This document shows positions 5,036 to 5,353 of a DNA stretch of 5,353 nucleotides, one piece after another. The notes under the pieces are model-generated. The model was not told where the DNA came from, made no database searches, and worked only from the letters and a program-made list of their open reading frames with translations. Source of the stretch: Chloroflexota bacterium (GTDB taxonomy: Bacteria; Chloroflexota; Anaerolineae; B4-G1; DUEL01); contig JAGHZG010000147.1 in NCBI GenBank assembly GCA_017743275.1, forward strand, positions 1 to 5,353, read 5' to 3'. Position 1 is the stretch's first letter. Each line of letters begins with the position of its first letter. A program made the translations under genes and the position numbers.

Positions 5036-5353
5036 ATGAATCCGTATACCCGAAAACTGTTCCGACTCTCCGCTCACCCCGGATCCCCGCCGATGTGGTT
5101 CCTCCCCCTCTGGGCGACGGTCTGCGGCGCGGTGGCCGCCGCGGCCGCCCCGCCGATCCCGGCGGATGTCGCGCGGCTGCTGCTGGCCCTGTTCCTGGTG
5201 GAACTGGGATGGGGGGAACTGTGGCTGGCAGTGGTGGCGACCGACTGGGCCACCCCGCTGGGCCGCTGGCAACGGTGGCAGCATGATCCTTCCCGTCCCT
5301 CCACCGGCGATGCCGCGACCGGCAGGGAACACAGGCCCGCCCTGCCCTATGCC
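5036..5353 (+). CDS. Membrane protein of unknown function, 3' end outside window
   Basis: An open frame runs from ATG 5036 (preceded in frame by a possible GTG at 5033) to the window end without a stop, giving at least 106 residues. I do not recognise the family. The product starts with a basic stretch (MNPYTRKLFRLSAHPGSPP). A hydrophobic segment follows at about 20-40 (MWFLPLWATVCGAVAAAA), then a second at about 47-68 (VARLLLALFLVELGWGELWL). Next come a Trp-rich stretch (DWATPLGRWQRWQHD) and a polar Pro/Thr/Arg-rich tail. This pattern fits an integral membrane protein with a cytoplasmic N-terminus. No clear ribosome site precedes the start. Base use is strongly GC-biased at third positions, like the transporter genes, which supports real coding. 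It follows the tandem hairpins by 12 nt and is probably a separate unit from the transporter. Confidence 0.66.
   Translation, partial: MNPYTRKLFRLSAHPGSPPMWFLPLWATVCGAVAAAAAPPIPADVARLLLALFLVELGWGELWLAVVATDWATPLGRWQRWQHDPSRPSTGDAATGREHRPALPYA

Noticed and set aside
5005..5286. Closed + frame in the last segment
   Set aside because: It starts inside the hairpin repeat and yields a Gly/Pro/Arg-rich product. The frame from 5036 has membrane segments and better base use.
4142..5332. Minus-strand open frame opposite the ATPase and the last gene
   Set aside because: It is antisense to all intact ABC ATPase motifs, and its His/Gly/Arg-rich translation shows no domain.

Overview
The window is about 5.35 kb of mostly GC-rich bacterial DNA. 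Sample lines in the amidase and the transporter genes are 72-75% G+C, and every gene I can support lies on the + strand. The sequence shows no taxonomic marker such as rRNA. Three things together suggest a Chloroflexota-like environmental bacterium: GC-rich genes, CACAAAGG-type dispersed intergenic repeats, and a RelE/ParE-like toxin pair of a type I associate with Chloroflexota and Cyanobacteria. This is inference and only tentative.

Region 1 (1-1570) holds a well-formed sigma70-type promoter followed directly by an amidase-signature hydrolase gene. The gene is broken by a 4-bp tandem duplication, ATTC-ATTC at 784-791. Removing one copy restores a continuous protein of about 499 residues. 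All three predicted catalytic residues lie before the break.

Region 2 (1571-2342) has much lower G+C, about 45-47% in two lines counted in the toxin gene. It holds a small overlapping two-gene cassette, a predicted antitoxin followed by a RelE/ParE-type toxin. The cassette is bounded on both sides by imperfect inverted repeats (1597-1683 and 2280-2323). It looks like an accessory insertion between two metabolic units.

Region 3 (2343-4978) is a compact three-gene ABC importer of the polar amino acid (PAAT) type: a lipoprotein solute-binding protein, one permease and one ATPase. A perfect 14-bp GC-rich hairpin separates the binding protein from the permease, and the permease and ATPase overlap by 17 bp. 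The binding protein lacks the Asp that normally holds the ligand alpha-amino group and carries an insert with a cysteine, so its ligand may not be an ordinary amino acid.

Region 4 (4979-5353) starts with two adjacent hairpins right after the ATPase stop. A membrane-protein gene of unknown function then begins near 5036 and runs off the window end.

I found no wholly new system. The best leads are the fresh-looking frameshift in the amidase, the repeat-bounded toxin-antitoxin cassette, the altered ligand pocket of the binding protein, and the unrecognised 3' membrane gene.
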